A DNA stretch of 64,000 bases from Vitellaria paradoxa (lineage: Eukaryota > Streptophyta > Magnoliopsida > Ericales > Sapotaceae): positions 310,001-374,000 of the forward strand of contig CM034243.1 in NCBI GenBank assembly GCA_019916065.1, read 5' to 3'. This document shows, piece by piece, positions 37,583-49,758 of this stretch. Position 1 is the stretch's first letter, and each line of letters opens with the position of its first letter. The position numbers and the translations under genes were made by a program. The notes beneath the pieces are model-generated. The model ran no database searches, was not told the origin of the DNA, and was given only the letters and a program-made list of their open reading frames with translations.

Positions 37583-37689
37583 TGCACGCAATACACATAA
37601 AAAGTGATTGGTGTTACATTTTTTAAAATTTTATCTGAATAAGGTGACAATTTTAAGAAAAAATAAAAGACTATTTCTTTAAGAAAAAT

Positions 37690-38090
37690 AGCTAATCCAA
37701 CATTGCCTCTTGCAGCAATTGAACAGCTAGTCCATCTAAATGGGACCCATACCAGGTAATAATACAAGTCCAACCTCAGCAGGAAATTTGAAAGCTGTCC
37801 TTTCCTATTATTTCGACCGCCGACATTTTTCGTGGGAAAAGCCAAAATCCGATGAACGGCCAAGGCATCGCCCACGATCCGCCATTTTTGTCTCGACACG
37901 TGTTACTGTGACTGCTGACGGTCACTCCTCGTCATGCTGACATGGATTGGCCTTCACTCTCATTGGTTGCTTGGGAGTTACAACGCAACAAATGTGTCAC
38001 ATCTATCACTCACTGATTGGCCATTTTGATTCTTGGCCTTTTTTCTGTATTGAACCTTCTGCGGTTCTGAGGGCTAAAGTGAAAAAGTTA
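37690..38090. promoter_or_regulatory. Promoter-like island without an associated gene
   Basis: In about 400 bp of higher GC content stand a G-box palindrome ACACGTGT (about 37895), TGACG/CGTCA words around 37911-37937, and ATTGG (inverted CCAAT) at about 37946, 37961 and 38015. Such clustering is typical of plant promoters, but no coding sequence follows on either strand within several kb. It may be a promoter of a lost or non-coding gene, or a retroelement fragment. Confidence 0.25.
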
Positions 38091-39599
38091 CTGTACGGAC
38101 TGTTTGCAGAAAATACACGGTTATAATTTAATGAAAATGTATTATATCTGTTGGGTGACATAAAAAATTATTAAAATTTATAAATTTAAATTAATTTAAA
38201 TATTTTTTTAATTAAAATTTTTTACATATATTTTTATGTTATATTTTTTTTTATTTTTATTATATTTTTTATCTTTTTTTTTTTATATCAACCAAACGAG
38301 TCCTTCACGGTGTCAAACAGTCTTCATCAATTCGCTTCACTGGTATTTATTGATTCAATCAGATATATTTTAATTAGATCATTGCTTTTTATTTCACTAC
38401 TGTAATCCTTTTGAAACCCTTTTCGGTGGGTACGACCGTACGAGCGGATGGTTATATTAATTTTTTTATACAAAAATTATTCACGAGTAAAGAAAAATAA
38501 ATGAAATTTCTGGCTGAGAGCGAAAAAGGAAAAATAGTTTACATGATTAAAAATTTTAGGTTCAAAAGTAAAATTCTTTTTTGTGAGAAAGCTGATTTTA
38601 TTATATTTTTATGATAATTTGATGCGAAAAAGTAATTTTTATTAGTTGGTTGATGTAATTATATAATTAGGGCATGTTATCCTTAACATTTTTTTTTAAA
38701 TTTCAAAAAATTTTAAAAATTTTTAAATTCCTTCAATCAAATTTTACCACGTCTCATTTTTACATCACATCAACACTACATTTTGGTTTTTTGAGTTTTT
38801 TTACCACTCCAAATATCTCCTAAAAATTTTTAACATTTAAATTTTATTTATTTTTTAAAACTAATAATAAAACCCCTCTAACTTAAAAAAACTGACGTTT
38901 GACACAGTCGCTTTCATTGTCTTCGTAGGGCTTCGTTTGAAATTACTAGTTAAAAGTAATTCAATCTTTTTATTTTTTTTAAAATGATCAAGATTATTTT
39001 TTATATTTTCAAGTTATTTTACATTATAAACAACAGGTATGTCATATTAATAAAAAAAATAAAAAATTAATAACTAAAAATTTAAATTTTCTATTCTCAA
39101 ATAAAAAAAAAGTTAAAATTAACCCCCCTTTTCTCAAAACCCCCCCCCCCAAAAGAAGGCTGCAAAATGCAATAGAATGGGAACCTAAAGCCTGGAAGTT
39201 GTCATCGTAATAAAAAAAAAAAATTAGGTTGAAAATTAAGGTATATAAAAGATTGCTCAATGAGATGGTGTCATTTATATAATTAAATTATTTTTTTGGA
39301 ATTAATTTAAAATAATAAATATATAATATAATCATTTGTAGATATATAAATTTACCCACAAGAATACATGGCCACTTCCAGCAATAATAGGCCTACAACG
39401 GAACGTTATTTTATTTTATATTTTTTTTTCCCAGTAAGAACGGACCCATACAAATTTAAAAGTTACAAATCTAGGCCCGAAGTTGAGTCTGTTGAATTCA
39501 TAAATATTCTATCCACATTCGTATCAAGTTCCGGATTTCGTAATCGGAACGGATTCATTGATTACGTGCAAATCATTCATAGCGGACCATAATATATAC

Positions 39600-41160
39600 T
39601 TCAATATATTTTAATTGCCACGCCACATACTCCAAAATAATATTACAAATCTTACAATTAAGGCACATGTAATAATATAATAGTATAATTCAAAAATAAA
39701 TACAAAGAAAAAAAAATATTAAAACTTCTGCGAATCAATTGAGTAAGCATTCACATCTTTTAACCTACAAACAAAATTGCAAGGAAGTAAGTATCAAACC
39801 ACGTGTACTTACTTTACACACAAGCATACATAACATGTCTTAATCATGCTACTACCATAATCTTCTATCTCAATTATAACACATAATTCAGCACATCTAC
39901 TCATAATTATATTTATCACGTTCAACCCAATATTATTTCTTCTATAATTATTAACTTTCATTTCTCTACTAATTTCTTGCTTTCTTAACTATTAAATATT
40001 ACCTAATTAAAACAACTAATCATCAACCAAATTTATTTAAATTTTGTTTACATAACCTTCTTAGATGTTATTAACATCTAAATTATTTACCAAGTATGAA
40101 CATTTATCTCCCTATTTATTTTCGTATTTGTTACCATATCAATACACAATCTACTCACCTATTCTAACTCAACTATCATACCCCTTATATTTTCATTATC
40201 ATTCTCAATCTTAACCTCAACTAGATTATCATGTGTAATCAATCTTATTATTTACTCTTTCCGTTTTCCCATATAATCACTTAATTGTTCCATCTTACCA
40301 TTAAATGATATAAGTTTATATTTAAATCACAACAACCAGAATACAACATGTGAATAAACCATCTTATTATTATTACATATTTCCATATAAGTAAATTCCT
40401 AATTTACATTCTTATCGACATCATTATTATTTCACATTCAAAAAATATAAATAAAATTTGTAACCAGACCAAAGTTTAGTAGATAGGCATTCTGCCGAGC
40501 TAGTTCATGACCATAGACTACCAACCCATCTCTCTTCTAGATTTGTCACATACTGATTTTGGATAATATGCATGAAAATTGAGAATTTCACATCTGCCAC
40601 TTAGAATTAACATCAGGTAAAACCACACTAATTTAATGCTTGCCATATTTTGTAGGTTGCTAATTTATTGGATATGTGTACCCAACTTTGCACAAGTTTT
40701 TGAACTTTCAACTCATAACTATGTCACACATCATATTTCTAGTACCTTGTCTAAAACCAAATATCAAAAAATTTAATATAAAAGAAAATTTATAAAATCG
40801 TAGTGTATTTCATTGATAATTACTCATCTTATCAATGCGTGACAGTGAACATCATACCGTATTATAAGCTTATTATTCCCACAGTACTCTATCCATATCC
40901 AGTTTCTCTATAGTACCAATCAATTAATTATCCTTTGGCATATCATTTAATGATATTATGCCAACCTTAACAATTCACACCCCCTAAATCTAATTCTCAT
41001 TCTTATTAATTTACTTTGGAACCTAAGTTCAACCAACAATTCCTTGGCCTGAGATTTTTTTTTTGAAAAGTCAACTATCATATCATCATCATTCAACATC
41101 TTATATATTTTATTTAAATAATTCTTCATCTTACCAAAAATTTTCAACTTTGCAATCTCC
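39600..41160. other. Strand-asymmetric, G-poor tract
   Basis: On the + strand C greatly exceeds G: in 39901-40260 I count about 12 G in 360 bases, while C runs at 11-18 per 60 in sampled lines. No long ORF, terminal repeats or family match is seen. It may be the remnant of an element with a skewed untranslated region. Confidence 0.45.
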
Positions 41161-41759
41161 ACTCAATTATTATTTATTTTAAAATCTTATCATCCATTAT
41201 CATACTCTATTATCATAAGATATAAAAAAAAAAAAACTAGAGAACAATATTAATCTTCATTATCAGTTCATGCACAAATAGCATAATAAGATGTTCATTT
41301 CTATTCCTTTGATCAAGTACCATATCTAGGCAAGGGTTATAACAAGGCATTAGTTATTGACATCTCTAAAGTCGTGAATCAAAGTTCAAATTTGGAAAAT
41401 AATATCTCTTCCCTTTTCACTAGAGGGTAGAGGGTATTTAGATGGTAAAAAAATAAAAAAAAAAGGTATAAAAATTGATATAAAAGTAATATATAGCAAA
41501 ATTTAATTAAAAAAAGTTAACAACTTTTTATAACTTTTAGTAAAATTTGGTAAATTAAACATTTTCATAATTTATTTTTTAAATAATTAGAGTGAGCATG
41601 ACAAAATTTCTTATTTTTAGTTTTCGTTTTTAATTTTTAAAAAATGAACATCAAAACTCATCTGACAAATTTATTTTCAATTTTCAGTTTTAATAAATGA
41701 AATCATTTTCAAAATTTTTAAAAATTATGAAGAGATGAAAAAAGTGTTTTTTTTTTTTT

Positions 41760-42150
41760 CAAAATTTCTTTTTTCTCCACAATTACTACTACTAGTAGTC
41801 ATAACTATCATCTACCATTTACTGTCGCTTAGCTGCCACCACTTCTGACCTTTGACCATAGTCGCTGGCTGTCATTCACCTCTGACTACCATTAACCAAC
41901 CACCATCTACCTCTAAACACGCCGATTAGCAACCAATTTAGCTATTGTTTACCACCATTGACTGACCATTGCCACCTACTCTTGACTACCACCTTCGTCT
42001 CATATCACGATCATTGTCAACTACTCATCACTTACCTTCGACTATCGTCAGTTGGCCACTATCTCCATCACTAATTACCGTCCACTTGTTATTACCACCC
42101 GCCATTGTCATCGATTACCACAAACTGTTACCGGTCACCTTTTTAATATT
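41760..42150. repeat. Cryptic low-complexity repeat of ACC/CCACC/TGACTACC words
   Basis: About 390 bp made of degenerate phrases such as CCACCATC, TGACTACCA, TTACCACC and CATCACT without a strict period. It is flanked on both sides by T-rich sequence (TTTTAGTTTTCGTTTTT near 41610; A-rich mirror near 42200-42250), as if it were the core of a composite miniature element. It lies just upstream of the first exon of the PF09713 gene. Confidence 0.5.
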
Positions 42151-42299
42151 ATAACTACTAACTAGTAATTATTTTTATCAAATGCATTTTTAATTTTTAT
42201 ATTTTTATTATGAAAATAAAAATTAAACAGAATAACTGAATACAAAAAAATTAATAACTGGCACTTTTGTTAAATGAAACAGTCCACGTTTGGCGAGAT

Positions 42300-42700
42300 T
42301 TTTTTCCATCAATTTCTTTCACTTTCTTTGTAGCGTCCCTTCGCTTCCGCTTCGTCTCTCAAGTGACGTGTACCAAAATATTCCAACTCTTCACTCTGGC
42401 AAAATCCTAAGCATCAGATCTTCCAATGCTCGCTTCTTCATCTCTACGCGAAAACATTATTTCAACTCTCGCAGTAACTCCGAAGCCCCTCGATGAACAT
42501 GGAGCTTCTTCAGATAACTCATAAACCAGCAATGGAGCTCGTTCTTACTCTGTCTTCATCTCTAATTCCGTGAAGCTTCGAAGATCTTGATTTTTTTTTT
42601 CTTTTTTTTTTTAAATTGAATCTAGAGCTTTCGAAGTTTAAGGGTTTCAAAATTCGTCGATACAAAGCGAGCTTTCGGTCTTTTTGCGGTTTCAGAGATT
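42300..42700 (+). promoter_or_regulatory. Putative 5'UTR exon of the PF09713 gene
   Basis: A GC-richer stretch full of CTTCG/TCTTC words, with only very short ORFs, ends at a strong donor GATT|GTAAGTAAG (42701). It fits a leader exon spliced over 1.9 kb to the acceptor GCTGCAG at 44565-44571. It contains short upstream ATGs (for example ATGGAGCTTC near 42500). The transcription start is not defined. Confidence 0.5.
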
Positions 42701-44571
42701 GTAAGTAAGATATATAATCCCCACACGTATATATGTAAATGAATACATATAGCTTCCATTTCCAATTTCAAGTAAAATTACTTATGTTTCTTGAACAAGT
42801 GGATTTGAAAGACGTGTACGAGTGTGTGAAGAGTACGACGTATTATGGCTATGGTTCTTAGAGGATTAAATTTGGTGAATTACTGCTCTTTTATACTTTG
42901 ATTTGTTTTCGAAGGAGCGATAATATGTTTCTCAACAGAAATTAAACTAGTTGAGCATGATATGGGCTTGTACTTCATTCTCTAATTTCCATAATATGAA
43001 TTGTGCGCTGAAATAGATCTGGTTGGTGAGATTTTCCTAGGTGGTCTTCAGCAGCTTTTGAATTATAGAGTATTTTTTTGCGTTTAGTTCTTATGGTTTG
43101 CTAAAGGGGATATTTGCTGTCTTCATGTGGTTATAAGTTCTTGTACACCCGCTCACATTGAGACAAAGCTTTTAATTCTGTAATGTAGTGTAATTACACA
43201 GGGAAAATGATTGATTTTTTATGCAGTCTCATGATTAGGCTTTCCCCATTGTCCAAAAAATTATCACAATTATTAGATTGGATTGGAATTACATTATGTG
43301 TGGACAAGGATGGTCCTCCTCGGGTAGTTAACTAGCAGCAGTTCATGAAGTCCACTAAGACTAACTCTGTTAACTGGCAAATTTGTGATTTTGGAATTCC
43401 TGGATCATCCACATCGTAGAAATTTGTTTGCTAGCATGGATTGCTGATTGTTATGAATGGCTCTTGGCAAGCCATATATAAACTACAAAGCATTAGTTTT
43501 TGGAATTCAATGGTCAAAATGTTATTGTAGATGTTGGATCCCTCGTGGATTTCTTTTCACAAATGATGCCACAGATTTGCATTCATAATTTGGGAGTGAT
43601 TCTCTCTTCCCAGCGCTAGGCCATTGTGTTGTGAAGATACTTTCTCAAGCAGTGCATTAGTTACTGAAGTTTTGAACATTGTGGGATTTTATAAGCGCTA
43701 AATAGGACATTCAAAATAAAAATGACTATAAGTGCCCACCAGGGGCATTTGTACGATGATGATGATGTGAAGAAAAAGAGCAAATAGGATAGTTCAGTTT
43801 AGACGAATCACAGTAGCCGAGAAGTATTTTAATTTTGGTTCATACCTTGTTACAATAATAGCTATTCAATATTCATCGACTCTTATAAATCACGTTGATA
43901 TATTCTATGATTTGCTCAATGCAAATGAAGTTCCTTGATGACCTCTTGTACTCATCATCATATACCAGTGTAAATTGGCTGCACCTGTTTTTGGTTCTTG
44001 GAGTAACAGTTCTGCGCTTCTAGCTCTATGAAGGAAGAACTTTGTGAGCCTGCTTTGATTATTTTTCTGCTGGAAGTGGATTGATTGCACAATCTAACTT
44101 CCACTCAGATGTGATCACATTAATAGCAGACATCAATGCCATCACAAATGCTTGCCTACAGATCACTCCCTCAAGATTCATCTTCTCATTGTCCTGCCCC
44201 TAATTATTGCATCTTTCTCAACCATTGTGAAGTATCTATAGTAGACAATATGACAGCATGAGATCTTAGTCAAGTGTTATAAGTCTTTGCATGTGGATAG
44301 CATACACACAAGCTTAAGAATCTCCCTTGCATTCATTGTCATGATTTACAGTCGGTTGTTCATCAGGAAGAACTTTCTGACGCTAGTGAATAGCACTCAG
44401 TATTGTGTCTTGTTTCATCTGTAGAGGATTTCATATTTCTACATGGTTAAATTTAATGAACCTGATACTCTCTTTCAGGTTAAAAAAAAAAAAAACCCTT
44501 ATCAAGTGAGCTAAGGTTAGAAGCAAAAATTTCAACCTTGGTGAATTTGATTTCCATAGCTGTAGCTGCAG
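42701..44571 (+). other. Probable 5'UTR intron of the PF09713 gene
   Basis: Bounded by GTAAGTAAG and GCTGCAG. The interior is of moderate AT content, with no recognisable repeat, RNA gene or coding exon. Confidence 0.5.
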
Positions 44572-44618
44572 ATACCAGAGATTCATAAAGAGATGCAGTC
44601 AGCTTGCATTCAAATGAA

Positions 44619-47600
44619 ATGAAGAACGTGCAGGTTCTGATGTTAAGAGTTTTAATAGAGATTTTTTAGCCTTAATGCAAATCTGTTTATTGTTTTTTCA
44701 TCTTTGCTTCATATTTTCATCAAATTGCAAATAATCTATGTTACATGAACTTTGATACAGTTGTCAGATACAGATATGTGTCTGAGAATCGGATCCATTA
44801 GTTATCTTATTCAAGGATACGGTGACACGAGAAAATAGTCATATATTTAGCATAATTTTTTTATTTTATAGAATAATAAAGTATTAACAAGGTTCTATTA
44901 GAGTATTTTATGCATAAAATACAAGTTTTGTGTATAGTTATATGCTAAAATTAAATTTTTAAATATGTATCAAATTATGTTGGGACACATATACCATATC
45001 TTTATCCAAGTGTTGTTGTCTAACTGTCGAGTATCCGACGTAGATACACCATACATTTAGAAGACTCCATGTAATATAGCAAATAATAGAGTTTGGCTGA
45101 CTTGAGAAACTGTTTTTTAACACAACTCATAATGCAGTTCTCTGTCTAATTTCCTAGAATTGTTTTCTTCATACTTGTTTATTTGTTTATTTGTTTTGAA
45201 GAAAAATTGTTTTATTGCCATCTTTTTAAAATCAATATAATAAAACTTTGGCAGGATCCACAGAAAACACTAGAAATACAATCCTCAACCCAGCTTTCAC
45301 ATGACTCCCAAGATGACCAAAAAAATAATGCAACAGAGACTCCTGTAGCAGACTCGGGTTCAATTTCCACATCAAGCCATGAGAATAAGAAAGTTTCTCG
45401 GGAGGATATTGAAATTGTAAGACAGACTGTTTTATAGGTTTTTCTTGCTTAATATAATCTTCACCGTCAGACAACCTGTTTTTTTTATTGAAACTTGAAA
45501 TGATTTATTTTAGGTCCAGCATTTGATTGAAAGGTGTCTACAGTTGTATATGAATAAAGATGAGGTTGTAAAAATCCTCTTGAATCGGGCAAGGATAGAT
45601 CCTGGATTTACATCTTTGGGTAAGCATCTCCAAACCATTGTAAAATTCGTTCTTAGTTCTCACTTTATCATCACATAAATTTTAACTTGTAATTTGGTAA
45701 CTTGGTTGCGTATTAATTTATGATGATGTATGGATTCTCCATGTAACTTATCCAAGATGATGCCTCTTTCCAACAAAATGGGGTCTGCTCAATGTCTTTC
45801 TTTATTATTTCCATCCATGTTAGTTTTGGTCTACTCCATCCCCTAGCATTACCCACGATTTGGATGCTATTACTTCTCCTAATTGGCACATCTATCAGTC
45901 CCCGTTGTATACCTCCTTAACTGATTGTCCCTCGATTTATCTTCAATTTTTGTTACCCATACCATCCTATGAATCCGGTCATTTCTAATCATAATCTTTC
46001 TGGTTTTACCATACATCTACCTTAACATTCTCATTTTGACTGCATTGATTTCATTAACATTCCCAACTCCTAATATATAAATCTGTTACTTATGAATGTA
46101 ATGATTGCTTTTTTCCTTTAAAAGATAAAAGAACTTTTAAATTAATTTAGTCACTTTATTTCTGTGTAGTCATCATATGTCAGTCATTTAATTATTGCTA
46201 TTTATATTGTTACTTTTCAACTGATGACTGTTTTTTAATTCAGTATGGCGGAAGTTAGAAGAAGAAAATGCTGACTTTTTCAGGGCCTATTACATAAGGT
46301 TAAAACTGAAGAAACAGATTTTCTTGTTCAATCATTTGCTTGAACATCAATATCATTTAATGAAGTATCCTGTACCTCCAAAGGTTCCTTTGGCTCCAAT
46401 ACAGAATGGTATCCTTCCCATGCCAGGTAAATTCTTACTCTACTTTATTATGGCCTTGTCAAATCACAAAATTATAATTCTGTAATTGTATAAGAGGAAG
46501 TGCTGACCTTTCGGCATTGTGTGCAATGCATTAACTGACATGTTCCCACAACATGAGAAACATAAACTGTTCGATTGCTTAATAATAAGTGGCTAATGTG
46601 AGTATTACCTGTATGTTATCGGTCTTGGGGTGGATGTTCGAATTATCTAGGAACAATGCTGGTCCTTGATGCTGGAGGGAGTTGCTGGAGGTAAGCGGCG
46701 TGAGAGGTAGGGGAGCCTAGTGTGAGAGAGGACAATGGAGCATAAATTCAGGTATTGTAACTTGTAAGGGTTTGAATGGGTGAGAGGTGAAAGAGGAAGG
46801 GTATTTATAGAAGGAGCATCTTGAGAAGGAGGTTGGCCTCCATATGCTTAGGGCAATGGTCCCAAGATAGGTGACCAACTCTGCATGCCTTGACCCCCAA
46901 GTTTAGTGGGAGGATGGCTTGACTAAGTGGTAGCAGCATCCCTTCATTGTCGGCAGGTACAAAGATCGTGGCTGTACTGTACGAATAAGCACGTCCTTGT
47001 CGGTTTGTTTGGTAGTACCTCTTCATAGGGGGTTGCTGTGGGGAAGGCAGGGGCGGGCGACTCAGGACAGGGCTGACGTGGAACCAATTATCTACAATAG
47101 TTTTTATTTATTCAATATTTCTTTTTTGAACTTTGTTTTGAGGGAGTGAGGTCAAATGGGTCTTTGATTCTTAAGGATGCTGGCTTTTAGTTTTGTATTA
47201 AGTATGATATTTGTATCCAAAAGTTTCCATGCATGCTGTTACTCTTCCTGTCTGGCACAGGTGAGGCTTCCATGTTTCGTGGAAGTAAGAAGTTTAACTG
47301 GCAATAGAATCTTATTTGCAATCATGTTCATTTGTATTATTAGCGTTTATTTTCATATTTATTTAATACCACTCATTCGCAGTGCAGTTAACAACTTACC
47401 TATGGGATACCCTGTCCTTCAGCAACAACCGGTTCCAGCTACAGGTCAACGTCATCTAGATTCCATGGTTTGCGGAATATCTAGCTGTCATATGGTTAAT
47501 GGAGTGCCTGCACCAGGCAATTTCCATCCCATTCGGATGAATTCTGGGAATAAGTGAGAATTCTTCCCCATGTTCACTTTGTTTTTCATTTTGTTTCTCG

Positions 47601-49758
47601 ATTCAATTGTTAACATAACATTGCCATATGACAAAGCCATGTTTATTCTAATCACGTCAACCATGACAGTATGTTGTTAACTTAATGTAAAATAATTCTA
47701 TTTTCCTTTTCTATCTTCCACTAAATATAGCTCACTAGAAGTTCTGCTAACTGCTGTTGCCTTTGCCTCGGCCACAGTATGCTGATGGATAACAATGCAT
47801 CTGATGTACCACCTGCTGTTCCACCAAGCAGTGCCATGTCAGACATGGCTGTGAGTCCTCCATCAGTGGCATCTACTGGTCATTTCCCTTTTACTGCATC
47901 GGATATATCAGGAACGGGAGTAGACACGTCAGCGCTTGACACAACATTTACGTCTGATGTGGCAAGTTCAGTAGGATTGCAGCTTCCACCAGATAGTGGG
48001 GCCGGGAATTCCGGAGATTCCCTCAGATCATTGGCTCAGATACATTGGAATTTTAGCCTTTCAGATCTAACAGCAGATTTGTCAAACTTGGGTGGTAATG
48101 ACTTTCTACTGTTTCATGCCTACGTAATGCAAGTTGTATTGTTGTTTGGGCTTGAATTAGAAGCTCTTCGTACTTTCTGTTAGATGAGTTGACTTTATTC
48201 AGTTTCTGTGACACTGTATTCTGACTAGCCTACCAAGTCTGCAAGGTTACTGGGCATTACTGTAGGCAGGTATTTTAACACTTGTCAGCATCCCATTGTT
48301 TTCACGGCTGGTTGACAGAACATTTTATAAATGGATAATTAAAATGAAAAACTGTTGGGAGGGCCAAAAAAGTTTTCATTCAGAAACAATTGGATTTTTG
48401 CCTAGAAGGGAATTGGGGTGTCACAAAAGTACAAGCCCATTACATGTAAATACTGTCTTTTTTAGAAATGTGCACATCCCACCTGTTTCTTTGTTTCTCT
48501 TAGTAGGCATGCTGCCTGCATTCATCCATAAATTCTAATACATCGCTTGTTTGTATGTACACATTTGCATGTAGAGGATCCAACTACTATTTCTCCACAA
48601 ATTTGTCCTAGCCCTCTAAATGACATACTGGTTTTTTATTATTGATACGATTTTTTAAATCATTTTGGTTTGATGGTAGATTAGGCAGCCTCCAATGTTC
48701 TGTGTGCGTTGATATACATATCTGAGTATGAAAATATGGTATTTTTGCTGCTATTGCAAAAATTTCTTGTCTAATTTATTTTGGTTCTTTCTCACGCTTC
48801 ATTTGGTAATACCTTTATGTTTTCTTCTTTTCTTTTTCCCTTTATATTTTCACTTCTTTTTAGTGCCTTATTTAAATACATCTTATTTTGATCTCTCTCT
48901 CTCTCTTTTAATTCCAGATTTAGGAGCCTTGGGAAATTATTCTGGTTCCCCCTTTTTGCCTTCTGATTCAGATATTTTGCTTGATTCAACAGACCAAGAT
49001 GATATAGGTGAGCAGGATCACATCTTTCCTTGGTTTCTACAGCATTTCATTGGAAATGATAAAATATATGGGATGCATGCTATTTTTTTAGGTATCTAAA
49101 TCTGTGGACTAATATGAATTATTAGAAGCCTTTGAAAGATATAGGTATCCGCAACGAAAGAGCCTAACATTAAAACAACAATAGTTGTCAAAGCCATAGA
49201 TGACAATTAAAATATCTTTTAGAATAAAATAGAATAATTTCTTTTAGAAGGATGATATACCATGCTAAAATTACGACCTCCCTCTGGAATTAATAGGAAA
49301 AGTTTGGATAGAGAAAAAGAGTATTAGATGGGCTTTTGCTAGTATCTGATAGTGGATAATTGCACCTGCGTTGCGTATTATATTAACTAGGCACGTAATA
49401 TGCTATTTTGGTATTTGGCTTAATTAAATAGAGAGAGGCATCTTGATGGATTCCTTTTTGTCATTTAGAAAGCAAGGGAGTGAGAAATATAGAGAAACTC
49501 ACCCCATCTCCCTCTCTAAAAAAACAAAAAATAGCAGAAAAAAGATGAGAAACGTTGCATCTATAATATGTATGCCCCCTCCCCCACCCCCTCTCCTCTT
49601 CTTCTTCTTCTTCTTCTTCTTCTTCTTTTAATTATTATTATTCTTTCAACAGTGCAATCGTTTTTACACTCTCAGCTTGTCTTTGTTCAGTGGAGGAGTT
49701 CTTCGTTGATTCAGTTCCTGGGCAACTTTGCTCTCAATCTGATGAAGAGAAGTCCTAG
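44619..49758 (+). CDS. Plant-specific protein with TIGR01589/PF09713 (A_thal_3526) domain, 368 aa
   Basis: Eight coding exons: 44619-44633, 45255-45416, 45514-45619, 46244-46426, 47388-47553, 47778-48094, 48918-49007 and 49691-49758 (stop TAG). They total 1107 nt with consistent GT-AG borders and phases. The start ATG gives MKNVQ before an intron. Residues about 55-115 hold the conserved plant domain: VSREDIEIVQHLIERCLQLY, MNKDEVVKILLNRARIDPGF, WRKLEEENADFFRAYYIRLK, then LFNHLLEHQYHLMK. The rest is Pro/Ser/Asp-rich and probably disordered, ending in an acidic EEFFVDSVPGQLCSQSDEEK. The family has no established biochemical function that I know of. The exon-7 donor could be 48094 (GTAATG, chosen) or 48091 (GTGGTA), which differ by one codon. 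The assigned domain name is from memory of the motif. Confidence 0.88.
45720..46080 (-). pseudogene. Fossil RTE-type LINE fragment (C-terminal region) in an intron
   Basis: The minus strand reads, in broken frames, NAVKMRMLR*MYGKTRK, then MIRNDRI, then IEDKSRDNQLRR, then RPKLTWMEIIKKD. This is the order of motifs at the C-terminus of RTE LINEs (compare [17 protein letters not shown] and [15 protein letters not shown] in the element at 10.6-13.3 kb). Several stops and shifts show great age. It is antisense to the PF09713 gene. Confidence 0.7.
46590..47094 (-). mobile_element. Probable solo LTR or LTR fragment, minus strand
   Basis: A roughly 500-bp GC-richer block inside the intron 46427-47387. 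On the minus strand it opens with TGTAGATAATTGG (LTR-like TG start) and contains a clean TATA box, CTTCTATAAATACCC (about 46797-46811), followed by a CT-rich leader. No matching direct repeat was found at the far end, so the left boundary and type are uncertain. It may carry a cryptic antisense promoter. Confidence 0.4.
49597..49628 (+). repeat. CTT microsatellite
   Basis: About ten uninterrupted CTT units at the 3' end of the last intron of the PF09713 gene, about 60 bp upstream of the acceptor TTCAG at 49690. It probably serves as part of an extended polypyrimidine tract. Confidence 0.9.

Larger units (their letters stand above)
23105..42270. other. Long gene-poor intergenic region (about 19 kb)
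   Basis: Very AT-rich, with many homopolymers and TA microsatellites (for example 26503-26525, 28555-28574, 33426-33451, 33901-33923, 35638-35660, 35680-35699, 37537-37579). Open reading frames are short and unlike known families. Identifiable items are listed separately: a hAT-like element, a duplicated segment, a SINE, a promoter-like island and two compositionally odd tracts. The remaining sequence shows no coding signal I can support. Confidence 0.7.

Noticed and set aside
37528..37899. Minus-strand frame of 123 codons ending in an Ile-Tyr repeat
   Set aside because: The tail is just the translated TA microsatellite; no conserved domain is visible in the rest.
44760..45060. Element with GATAC/GTATC words around 44760-44830 and 45000-45060
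   Set aside because: The ends look like a decayed terminal-inverted-repeat transposon, but I could not define matching termini or a target duplication.
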